64,000 nt of DNA, taken from Streptomyces physcomitrii (GTDB taxonomy: Bacteria; Actinomycetota; Actinomycetes; Streptomycetales; Streptomycetaceae). The translations under genes were made by a program, and so were the position numbers. The notes beneath the pieces were generated by a model, which searched no databases, was not told the origin of the DNA, and saw nothing but the letters and a program-made list of their open reading frames with translations. This document shows positions 54,901 to 60,789 of this stretch, in pieces. The DNA lies in contig NZ_JAAWWP010000002.1 in NCBI RefSeq assembly GCF_012273655.1, positions 566,017 through 630,016 on the forward strand, in the 5' to 3' direction. How positions within the stretch are numbered: the first letter of the stretch is position 1; each line of letters starts with the position of its first letter.

Positions 54901-55292
54901 GCTACCAGGACCCCACCGGCCTCTACCACCTCCAGGCCCGCTACTACGACCCCGCCCTCGGCCGCTTCACCCAGCCCGACCCCTCCGGCCAGGAACAGAA
55001 CCCGTACCTGTACGCCGAAGGCGACCCCGTCAACCGCATCGACCCCGACGGGCTCTTCAGCTTCTCCGACATACTCGACACAGGCAGTGACATTTTCGGG
55101 GTTGTCTCGGGTTGTGTCGCGGGAATCTCAGCTGCCGCCGAAACCGGATCCATCGCTTATGCCGGTGCAGTTGGCGGTGCGGTCGGCGCTGGAGTGGGCA
55201 GTGCGGTGGGTGCTGGTGCTGCCGTAGTCGGCAGTTGTGCGCTCGGAGGCACAGCAGGGTACTACGGAGCAGAGATCCTCACCTATGGGTAA
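51930..55292 (+). CDS. Secreted Rhs/YD-repeat protein with short hydrophobic glycine-rich tip
   Basis: 1120-residue exported protein of the Rhs polymorphic-toxin type. Signal peptide residues 1-42 (arginine-rich start, hydrophobic core, AVA cleavage before ETGE). An N-terminal domain (DUF6531-like, NLMLTATDFDVAG) is followed by many YD repeats (YDALGRTETTTDGRGT, YDGDGNLTQRTD) from about 300 to 930. The hyperconserved Rhs core ends ARYYDPALGRFTQPDP...NRIDPDGL at about 1042. The tip (1043-1120) has GxxxG runs (AGAVGGAVGAGVGSAVGAGAA) and looks membrane-active, unlike nuclease or deaminase tips; this is inference. GTG 51930 has GGGGGGATCC upstream. A terminator and a small membrane protein gene follow. 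The DNA becomes lower in GC at the tip. Confidence 0.88.
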   Translation: MSSRAFGTPLRRARKRTTLLSAIAVGTSAALSLSLLAAPAVAETGEPGSAWGKDAPRFTVPEVKPGSNEPVASRVEAPVEAEVAAWRAEQKKRAAGQSGGVSARGRAADAAPSTYVPEGQGRVPWHKVSDFAITDALSAHIDFSTGNLMLTATDFDVAGVGQSLRLARTYNSLDAPWGKISQRWWQQYERYLQLADDEAVLYDASGNTLRFGKKPDGTFTSPKGYSKELKKNADGTWTVTDWKSSSKDTYDTNGTLTKVTDRNKGTITVTQHDEGGEHKGFKLTETRSGRWVDLVRTDASQWQAKDHTGRTAVFDLDATGNLARTTDAEGKTTAFGYDSSRRLTKITTAEGRVTAFTYDGVNRVTSMLRATELNGSGHTGPTWTYAYGSASPTESGTTKATDPEDHATTYAHDSDGQVDKVTDHLGRDRSTKFDANHNVDTATDAMGTGGVGGNVTDYGFNARNNLEEVKQPTGGKSVNSWQTIAGGDVPKDSTNADGEKTTFGYDTVGNTTSVAQTGSGGGSVSYTYNSASPTCGGFEGQRCTQKTKLSSSKTVTTSFHHDAKGNLDKVTPPAPLAATTYTYDALGRTETTTDGRGTKTVYTYDNLDRIRKVSSTNDTVTYAYDGDGNLTQRTDSTGVVKYAFDPLQRETVRTLQDGSQTLLAYTPAGNVDFYQDPAGKTDYTYNAVNKLTELKDPQGRLTTYGYNGNDVRTRTTYPGGTVQNTDVDESSRPKRIWATSSKGTVTDLSYTYGYGTGGKTDGSKIRTRTDAVAGTKTSYSYDGAGRFSYAAENKGSTLNESWQYCYDLAGNLTSQGIEQGCPRGTTYSLNDAQQITAKNGSTTNWSYDKDGNETAAAPTPEGTRTAETWSDHSQLTSLTVGGKTYQGQYGSTDQSERIRLGDTYFHNGPLGLSATSTAGADTGFNREAGGTLNSVTTGGKAYFYLTDALGSVIALTDESGSKVNAYSYSPRGVTRASSTEKIAQPYRFTAGYQDPTGLYHLQARYYDPALGRFTQPDPSGQEQNPYLYAEGDPVNRIDPDGLFSFSDILDTGSDIFGVVSGCVAGISAAAETGSIAYAGAVGGAVGAGVGSAVGAGAAVVGSCALGGTAGYYGAEILTYG

Positions 55293-55325
55293 GAAAAAAT
55301 AACATAGGTAACCTATCGGCATCTC

Positions 55326-55361
55326 GTTGCGGGGTCGTGAAGAAATTCTCGACCCCGCAAC
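55326..55361 (+). terminator. Hairpin after the Rhs gene
   Basis: GTTGCGGGGTCG (55326-55337) and CGACCCCGCAAC (55350-55361), 12-bp perfect arms. A smaller palindrome, ATAGGTAACCTAT, lies just before it (55304-55316). Confidence 0.65.
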
Positions 55362-55390
55362 TCTCACACAGAACAGACGCGCTCCAACGA

Positions 55391-55588
55391 ATGGATTACG
55401 TTATGAAAGAGGCAGTAAGAGGAGCGGCTATCTTTTCTGCGATTCTTATCGCGGGAGGGGTGGGCGGATGTATTGCAGGATCAGCAACCGGCGATACTGT
55501 GCCAATCGTGCTGGGTGTGATTGCTGCGGTGTGCGGACTGGTTCTTGCGGTCCTCACCTTCAAAGCAGGCCGCAAAAACAGCTCTTGA
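55391..55588 (+). CDS. Small two-helix membrane protein, candidate Rhs immunity protein (family A)
   Basis: 65-residue protein: transmembrane helices at about residues 11-31 and 37-57, separated by the short polar turn SATGDT, and a basic tail (FKAGRKNSS). It lies 98 bases behind an Rhs gene whose tip is a hydrophobic glycine-rich peptide, the position where immunity genes sit in Rhs loci. A membrane-active tip would call for a membrane antidote. No known family was recognised. ATG 55391 or the internal ATG 55403 may be the start. A frameshifted paralogue lies at 56691-56880, which supports the reading frame being real. Confidence 0.6.
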   Translation: MDYVMKEAVRGAAIFSAILIAGGVGGCIAGSATGDTVPIVLGVIAAVCGLVLAVLTFKAGRKNSS

Positions 55589-56127
55589 CCTCAAGCTGCC
55601 ATCAACGTCGAGAGAGGAATGCGCCTGCCTCCCGCAGCAGCGACGCCGACGCGGTGAAGAGGCGGCACCTGAGAGCGGGACGCCACCTCTTCACCGTGCC
55701 CGGCCCCATGGGGTGTGCGTTGATCAATCGCGACCCTCCAGAGGGCGGCCGAGACCTGTCAGATGCGGTGTGCCGGGTGGAGGCTACCGACCCGTCCAAC
55801 TGGACGCTGCCTGCTACCGCCGCGGCGGACGTCCTCGGTACGGCCGACGCGGTGCTCGTACTCCTGGGAGAGCGGTGCGGCAGGCCGGGTGCAGGAAACC
55901 ACGACCCCCGCCCGGGAGGCCCTTGCCAGGGCACCGAGCAGCCACATCCAAGTCACGGAGACTCTTCCGGCCTGGATGAAGCCGGTGCTCAAGCCCTTCA
56001 TCAGCGAGCCGTCGATGCCTCCGAACCCGGTGACACCCCCCGGATCATGAACAACAAGGGGGGAAGTCATCCCGGACCCGAAGGCCGGATGCCCCATTGC
56101 GGAGCCACGAAAAAGGTAACGGGGGCT
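55589..56127 (+). pseudogene. Eroded coding remnants between Rhs cassettes
   Basis: 540 bp with no intact gene. Protein-like stretches switch frame: HLFTVPGPMGCALIN and VEATDPSNWTLPATAAADVL in one frame (about 55685-55870), then AREALARAPSSHIQVTETL and PVLKPFISEP in another (about 55905-56047, stop TGA near 56050). This looks like a decayed gene with at least one frameshift. I cannot name it. Confidence 0.4.
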
Positions 56128-56193
56128 GTGCCATCACGTGCCTGCGGCACACCGCTTCAGCGTGGCCGGAAACGAACAACTCTCCTGCCTGGG
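56128..56193 (+). pseudogene. Duplicated 5' end of the Rhs gene (signal-peptide start only)
   Basis: Starting with GTG at 56128, about 22 codons repeat the first codons of the Rhs gene at 51930-51995 with few differences (SRACGTPLQRGRKRTTLL against SRAFGTPLRRARKRTTLL). Then the similarity stops. The preceding G-run that serves as ribosome-binding site is also similar. It is a relic of a second rhs gene or of recombination. Confidence 0.82.
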
Positions 56194-56276
56194 CAGCGGG
56201 ACAACTGGCTTCCAATCTGACCAGCGAAATACTCGAGTAGCAGCACGCGGTTGATCGACAACGGAACAGGAAAGAT

Positions 56277-56483
56277 ATGGAATCACCAGAGAGACGCCAA
56301 CAAAGACTGCATATATCCAGAATAATGCACAAGGTCAGCAATGTGGCATGGATCGTCATGCTGTTACTCGCGGTGATCTTGGCCATCATCGGGGAGCCCG
56401 TTGCGGGCGTCGTCGTAGCCCTGATAACTCTGGGGTTCTGGGGGTTTTTCTACTTCTTGAGGAGAATGACACCCAGCGAATAA
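56277..56483 (+). CDS. Small two-helix membrane protein, orphan immunity candidate (family B)
   Basis: 68-residue protein: polar basic start (MESPERRQQRLHISRIMHK), two transmembrane helices (about 24-42 and 44-61; GEP at the turn) and a basic end (LRRMTPSE). ATG 56277 is preceded by AGGAAAGAT, a good ribosome-binding site, and a strong terminator follows. Two degraded relatives occur at 57057-57205 and 57848-57922. Its position behind a relic of an rhs 5' end fits an orphan immunity gene retained after loss of its toxin. No known family was recognised; function is inference. Confidence 0.6.
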   Translation: MESPERRQQRLHISRIMHKVSNVAWIVMLLLAVILAIIGEPVAGVVVALITLGFWGFFYFLRRMTPSE

Positions 56484-56514
56484 CTGCAGGTTGACGAACA
56501 TCGAGCAAGAGCAT

Positions 56515-56559
56515 CCGGGCCGGCTCATTCAGTAGCTTCACTTGAATGAGCCGGCCCGG
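56515..56559 (+). terminator. Strong hairpin after the family B gene
   Basis: CCGGGCCGGCTCATTCA (56515-56531) and its complement (56543-56559), 17-bp perfect arms with an 11-base loop. Confidence 0.85.
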
Positions 56560-56562
56560 ACA

Positions 56563-56605
56563 CAGGGCCAGTACAACTCCACGGACCAGGGCGAGCGGAT
56601 CCGTC
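56563..56605 (+). pseudogene. Fragment of the Rhs core
   Basis: About 43 bp repeat the Rhs gene sequence near 54585-54628 (CAGGGCCAGTAC, CTCCACGGACCAG, GCGAGCGGATC) with a handful of mismatches. It has no reading frame of its own and starts four bases after the hairpin. It is a displaced scrap of an rhs core. Confidence 0.75.
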
Positions 56606-56690
56606 ACCGCGGCAGAGTTCACATCAGAGCGATTACGCAAGCATGGGTTCTCACGAGAGATCCCGATTGACTCCGAACATGGAGCCGAGG

Positions 56691-56880
56691 ATGAACGCTA
56701 GAGTCAAGCTGCAAAATTTCTCTGTCGCATGCGTTGTGGCATCCGTCGCAGCGTTGGTGGCCGGCGTGCAGACAGGCGATGGGATGTATCTGTTCTTGGG
56801 GGATTGAGATTGCTGGGGACGGCCCTGCTTGTCTTCGCGGTAGCGCGGAGACGGGGGGAAGTTCTTGATCGGCGAGATGA
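56691..56880 (+). pseudogene. Frameshifted paralogue of the family A membrane protein
   Basis: ATG 56691 has GGAGCCGAGG upstream and opens MNARVKLQNFSVACVV...TGDGMYLFLGD, stopping at 56805-56807. One base missing in the G5 run at about 56798-56802 would restore a continuous protein running on as GLRLLGTALLVFAVARRRGE. It aligns with the intact family A protein at 55391 (AGSATGDTVPIVLG...LVLAVLTFKAGRK). It could be a pseudogene, a phase-variable or slippage-prone gene, or a sequencing error. Confidence 0.6.
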
Positions 56881-57056
56881 TCCACCGCGGTGCCCTTATA
56901 TCAAACTCCTCTCACCTGCAACGACCCGGGCGGCAAGACGGAATCGCCGTCCGGACACCCGCGAGCCGTGCTTTACTCGGTCACGCCGCACCTCTTATAA
57001 GAGCGACCTTGCTGCGTGTCTCAATGCAGCTTGGCAGCACGGAATCCGGAGAACGC

Positions 57057-57205
57057 GCGGAATCGCCAGAGAGGCGCCGGCGGAGGCGCCAGATGTCCCG
57101 CACCCCTGCACAAGATCAACAATGCGGCAGGATCGTCATGCTGCTGCTCGCGGCGCTCTTGGCCGTCACCGGAGAGCCTGCTGCAGGTGCTGTAGCCGTT
57201 GAGGT
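57057..57205 (+). pseudogene. Degraded copy of the family B membrane protein
   Basis: The DNA from GCGGAATCGCCAGAG (57057) to about 57205 follows the intact family B gene at 56277, including GGATCGTCATGCTG and GGAGAGCCTG. The start codon ATG is GCG here, and at least two compensating single-base indels occur between 57105 and 57135. The translated remnant reads ESPERRRRRRQMSR and IVMLLLAALLAVTGEPAAG. Not expressed as such. Confidence 0.72.
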
Positions 57206-57238
57206 CGGATGTGTGGGCCTGTCGAGCGCCGCTGGCAC

Positions 57239-57580
57239 ATGGGCTTCGACCTACACGGCGCCCAGGCTTTCCTCATAGCACTGACAAGATTGGTGGCTGC
57301 AGTAGGACTGGCCCCCGACCGCAGCCACCATCGCCCTGGAGATGACGATGTCGAACATGCACGAAAGTCATTCGGATCTCGACGTGCGATTCGCCGCAAT
57401 GCGCTGATTCTCGTCATGTCCTCTCTGGCCTGTTACGTAATTTCAGGGATCCTCATGGCCAAGGCCGGCCCGGCAGCAGGCTTCGCACCCTTGGCGATCG
57501 CCTTGGGCGCCGACCTTTTCGCTCTGATCATCTGGCTCGTTTTCCGGAATCATGGAGGTATGACACGTGACGAAAAGTGA
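57239..57580 (+). CDS. Hypothetical small membrane protein, start uncertain, possibly frameshifted
   Basis: The frame to the stop at 57578-57580 encodes two transmembrane helices in its second half (ALILVMSSLACYVISGILMA and FAPLAIALGADLFALIIWLV) and ends FRNHGGMTRDEK. The start is doubtful. ATG 57239 lacks a ribosome-binding site, whereas ATG 57348 has GGAG at 6 bases but is in another frame and stops at 57407, exactly where the helix region begins. A one-base shift near 57400 would fuse the two into a typical 2-helix protein of about 80 residues. It may therefore be another immunity-type gene, recently broken. The next small gene overlaps its stop. Confidence 0.45.
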   Translation: MGFDLHGAQAFLIALTRLVAAVGLAPDRSHHRPGDDDVEHARKSFGSRRAIRRNALILVMSSLACYVISGILMAKAGPAAGFAPLAIALGADLFALIIWLVFRNHGGMTRDEK

Positions 57581-57713
57581 ACTTTCTGCAAGAGGACTGG
57601 AACAAGCGGCTGGAACCTCCTTGCCTGGAGGGGTCTGGCTGCTGGTCATTGCCGTTGTCTCGGCAATTCTGGTACTGGTACCCATAGTGAACGCGTGGCG
57701 CAAGAATCGATAA
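57567..57713 (+). CDS. Very small single-helix membrane protein
   Basis: 48-residue peptide starting with GTG 57567, which has GGAGG eight bases upstream (CATGGAGGTATGACAC). Sequence: polar start TKSELSARGLEQAAG, one transmembrane helix (about residues 22-41, VWLLVIAVVSAILVLVPIV), basic end NAWRKNR. It overlaps the stop of the preceding frame by 14 bases, so the two may be co-translated. Size, ribosome-binding site and overlap support a real gene; the function is unknown. It fits the series of tiny membrane proteins in this Rhs cassette area. Confidence 0.5.
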   Translation: MTKSELSARGLEQAAGTSLPGGVWLLVIAVVSAILVLVPIVNAWRKNR

Positions 57714-57847
57714 GCAAAGACGGGCCGGCCACTTCATTTCGACCAGTAAACTCCGACCTATCGGGCCGCCAGGAAACCCTTGGCAGCCCGGTCGGTCGTG
57801 ATGAGCACTATATCTTCATCTTCGCTTCACCTGCTACTTATACCGCC

Positions 57848-57922
57848 GGGGAGTTGCAGCCCTGTTGACCATAGGGCTCTGAACGTTCTTCTCTTTCTTG
57901 AGAAAAATCACAGCCAACGAAA
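57848..57922 (+). pseudogene. Third remnant of the family B gene (3' part only)
   Basis: GGGGAG...TTGC...AGCCCTG at 57848-57872, then TTCTCTTTCTTGAG and AATCACAGCCAACGAA at about 57888-57920, follow the 3' third of the family B gene (TTCTACTTCTTGAGGAG, AATGACACCCAGCGAA). Gaps and changes destroy the frame. The similarity is weaker than in the other copy. Confidence 0.5.
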
Positions 57923-58557
57923 AACCATAAAGCGACGGACAGACGACCCGAAAACCGGGAAAAACCTCAGCCTAGGTGATCTGTGAACTGGTCGACGGGA
58001 TGGGTGTCTTGAGGCAGGGGTGAATGCCGGCGGGGCTGAGGCCGACTGCCGCCCGGGGCTTCTGTGACTCGGCTTCGCCCTGACCGAGGGAGGGAGCCCG
58101 TTCGCGCCGTCGGCTGGGTGTTGTGAGAGCCACGCCGGTGCGGTCCGAGTGCCCGAGCCGCGCGCGTTGGCTGCACCTCGCGAACCGAGCCGACCTCGCC
58201 CTCTCCGTCCCGCCCCGGTCAGGAGCGGCAGGCATCGGTGTCGATGGGGCCCTGGGGGCCCAAGAGGCAAGCGTGCCTGCTGAGGCTGACGTGAGCATGG
58301 GGAAGTGTGAATATAGGATGGACTGATGGGGCGTCAGGCTTTGTTTAGCGCGTTCAATCTGCCGACCCTTCTATCCTTTTTGTGCAGAAAATCTCCTGGA
58401 GTCAGACGCGTTGGGCACCTTCACCTCCTTCATGTCGGCCTGCATCCCCATGATCGAATGGCTCAGCCGCTCAGGCCTGATGAGCTGACCCCGCGGAGGG
58501 CACCGTTCCGGGCCGCCCCCTGTCCGCGAAGCCCCGGCACTGCCAGGATCACTCCCC
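57923..58557. other. Gene-poor spacer
   Basis: 635 bp without a gene I can support. TATAGGAT at 58312-58319 resembles a -10 box, but what follows (ATG 58326) does not give a convincing protein. A frame ending GTFTSFMSACIPMIEWLS at about 58410-58490 looks protein-like but has no start. It may be further debris of the cassette region. Confidence 0.4.
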
Positions 58558-59160
58558 ATGGATTTCTCCGAAGTGGTCCGCCGTCGCCGCATGATCCGTC
58601 ACTACTCCGACAAGCCGCTCGCCCCCGAGGTGATCGAGCGCGTACTCGACAGTGCGCTGCGGGCGCCCTCGGCCGGGTTCTCGCAGGGCTGGGCCTTTCT
58701 CGCGCTTACCGAGCCGGGTGACCGGGCACGGTTCTGGCCGTTCGTGCCGCGGCGGGTGGAGCAGACGCCGACCATGCAGGACGCGCCCCTGGTCGTGGTG
58801 CCGCTCGCGCACAAGGCGGCCTACCTGGAGCGTTACGCCGAGGCCGACAAGGGCTGGGAGGACCGCGCGGAGGACCGCTGGCCGGCGCCGTACTGGTACA
58901 TCGACACCGGGATGGCCGCCCTGCTGATGCTGCTCTCGGCGGTCGACGAGGGGCTGGGCGCCTGCTTCTTCGGGATCATGCCGGAGCAACTCGACGGATT
59001 CCGCGCGGAGTTCGGCATCCCCGAGGAGTACGCCCCGATCGGCGGCATCTGCGTCGGCTACCGCGCCGAGGACGTCCCCGCACAGCCCGCCCGCATCGCC
59101 GAGCGGCGCCGGGACAAGGAGGCGGTCGTCCACCGGGGGCAGTGGGGGCGGCACGGCTGA
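58558..59160 (+). CDS. Nitroreductase-family FMN oxidoreductase
   Basis: 200-residue flavoenzyme of the nitroreductase superfamily. Starts DFSEVVRRRRMIRHYSDKPL with the FMN-phosphate-binding Arg triplet, RAPSAGFSQGWAF (about residues 35-48), and a C-terminal LGACFFGIMPEQL and PIGGICVGYRAED, which contacts FMN. Members reduce nitro-compounds, quinones or F420/FMN-dependent substrates; the specific substrate cannot be told. ATG 58558 has AGGA about 12 bases upstream. It is the first ordinary high-GC gene after the Rhs cassette area and is not obviously linked to its neighbours. Confidence 0.88.
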   Translation: MDFSEVVRRRRMIRHYSDKPLAPEVIERVLDSALRAPSAGFSQGWAFLALTEPGDRARFWPFVPRRVEQTPTMQDAPLVVVPLAHKAAYLERYAEADKGWEDRAEDRWPAPYWYIDTGMAALLMLLSAVDEGLGACFFGIMPEQLDGFRAEFGIPEEYAPIGGICVGYRAEDVPAQPARIAERRRDKEAVVHRGQWGRHG

Positions 59161-59232
59161 ACGGGCCGGACGCCCGCGGCCGGCCCCGAAAAGCCTTAGC
59201 TGCCCCGATCACCCGCGGCCATACTCGTACGC

Positions 59233-60789
59233 GTGTTCCTGACGATCGAGACCACCGGTAATTCGGAAAGCCCCGCGACCGACCTCGGGTTTCTGCTGCA
59301 CAAGCATCCCGGGAAGGCGCAGGCCTTCTCCACCTCGCACGGCACCGCGCATGTCTTCTACCCGGAGGCGGAGCAACAGCGGTGCCGGGCCGCGCTGTTG
59401 CTGGAGGTCGATCCTGCGGCGCTGGTGCGGCGGGGCAAGGGGAAGGGGCGCGGCGGGGCTCCGGACGCGGCGCTCGCGCAGTACGTCAACGACCGGCCGT
59501 ACGCGGCGTCTTCGCTGCTCGCGGTGGCGCTGAGCGCGGTGTTCTCCAGTGCGCTCAAGGGGCAGTGCACGGCGCGGCCCGAACTGGTGGAGCGGGCGCT
59601 GCCGTTGCGGATCGAGGTGCCGGTGCTGCCCGCGCGCGGGGGTGCGGAGCTGGTGCACGCGCTCTTCGGGCCGCTGGGCTGGGCGGTCGAGGCCGAACCG
59701 GTGCCGCTGGACACGGAGTTCCCGGAGTGGGGCGACTCGCGGTACGTACGGCTTGTGCTGCGCGGGGAGTCGACGCTCGCGGCGGCGCTGCGGCACCTGT
59801 ATGTGCTGCTGCCGGTGCTGGACGACGCCAAGCACTACTGGGTCTCGCCGGACGAGGTCGACAAACTGCTGCGGGCGGGCGAGGGCTGGCTCGCCGAGCA
59901 CCCGGAGCAGCGGCTGATCACCGACCGGTATCTGGCGCGGCGGCGTTCGCTGACCGAGGCCGCGCACGAGCGGCTGGAACTCGTACGGCTCGCCGAGGCG
60001 GACGACCGCGAGATCGAGGCGGTCGACAACGCGGTGGACGAGGAGGTGGACACCGAGGAGCGACCGGTGCCGCTGGCGGTGCGGCGGCGTACCGCGCTGC
60101 TCGCCGCGCTGCGCGAGGCGGGAGCCCATCGGGTGCTCGATCTCGGGTGCGGGCAGGGGCAGTTGGTGCAGGAGCTGCTGAAGGACCCGGCGTTCACCGA
60201 GATCCTCGGGGTGGACGTCTCGGTGCGCGCGCTCACCGTCGCGGCCCGGCGCCTGAAGCTGGACCGGCTCGGCGAGCGCCAGGCCTCCCGGGTACGGCTC
60301 GTGCAGGGCTCGCTGACCTACACCGACGCCCGGCTGAAGGGGTACGACGCCGCCGTGCTGAGCGAGGTGATCGAGCACCTCGACCTGGCGCGGCTGCCCG
60401 CCCTGGAGCACGCGGTCTTCGGGACCGCGCGGCCGGGCACCGTCCTGGTGACCACGCCGAACGTCGAGTACAACGTGCGCTGGGAGACGCTGCCCGCGGG
60501 GCACACCCGGCACGGGGACCACCGCTTCGAGTGGAGCCGGGAGGAGTTCGCCGCCTGGGCGGATTCGGTGGCGGAGGAGTACGGCTACCGGGTGCGGATC
60601 GCCCCGGTCGGGGACGAGGACCCGGAGGTCGGCGCACCCACTCAACTGGCGGTGTTCACACGGGACTTCAGGGCCTCCTCCGCCAACTCCACCGCGTCCG
60701 CCACATCCGCCGACCCTGCCCAACCCGCTGACCCCGCCGACGGCGGGGCGCCGTCCACCGCCGCGAGCAGGAAGGGAGAGGCCGCATGA
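59233..60789 (+). CDS. hen1: Bacterial Hen1: 3'-terminal RNA ribose 2'-O-methyltransferase
   Basis: 518-residue RNA-repair enzyme that 2'-O-methylates the 3' end of cleaved RNA before ligation, protecting the repaired site from the same ribotoxin. The N-terminal half (1-260) is the bacterial Hen1 N-terminal domain (FLTIETTGNSESPATDLGFLLHKHP). The C-terminal methyltransferase has VLDLGCGQGQLVQELL, the metal-binding SEVIEHLDLARL and GHTRHGDHRFEW. A disordered tail follows after 485. GTG 59233 lacks a ribosome-binding site; CATACT (59219-59224) would make a leaderless mRNA. The stop overlaps the pnkp start (ATGA), forming the known Hen1-Pnkp operon. Confidence 0.95.
   Translation: MFLTIETTGNSESPATDLGFLLHKHPGKAQAFSTSHGTAHVFYPEAEQQRCRAALLLEVDPAALVRRGKGKGRGGAPDAALAQYVNDRPYAASSLLAVALSAVFSSALKGQCTARPELVERALPLRIEVPVLPARGGAELVHALFGPLGWAVEAEPVPLDTEFPEWGDSRYVRLVLRGESTLAAALRHLYVLLPVLDDAKHYWVSPDEVDKLLRAGEGWLAEHPEQRLITDRYLARRRSLTEAAHERLELVRLAEADDREIEAVDNAVDEEVDTEERPVPLAVRRRTALLAALREAGAHRVLDLGCGQGQLVQELLKDPAFTEILGVDVSVRALTVAARRLKLDRLGERQASRVRLVQGSLTYTDARLKGYDAAVLSEVIEHLDLARLPALEHAVFGTARPGTVLVTTPNVEYNVRWETLPAGHTRHGDHRFEWSREEFAAWADSVAEEYGYRVRIAPVGDEDPEVGAPTQLAVFTRDFRASSANSTASATSADPAQPADPADGGAPSTAASRKGEAA

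Noticed and set aside
58326..58721. 131-codon open frame before the nitroreductase gene, behind a TATAGGAT box
   Set aside because: The protein has no recognisable features, overlaps the start of the nitroreductase gene in another frame and lacks codon bias typical of this genome.
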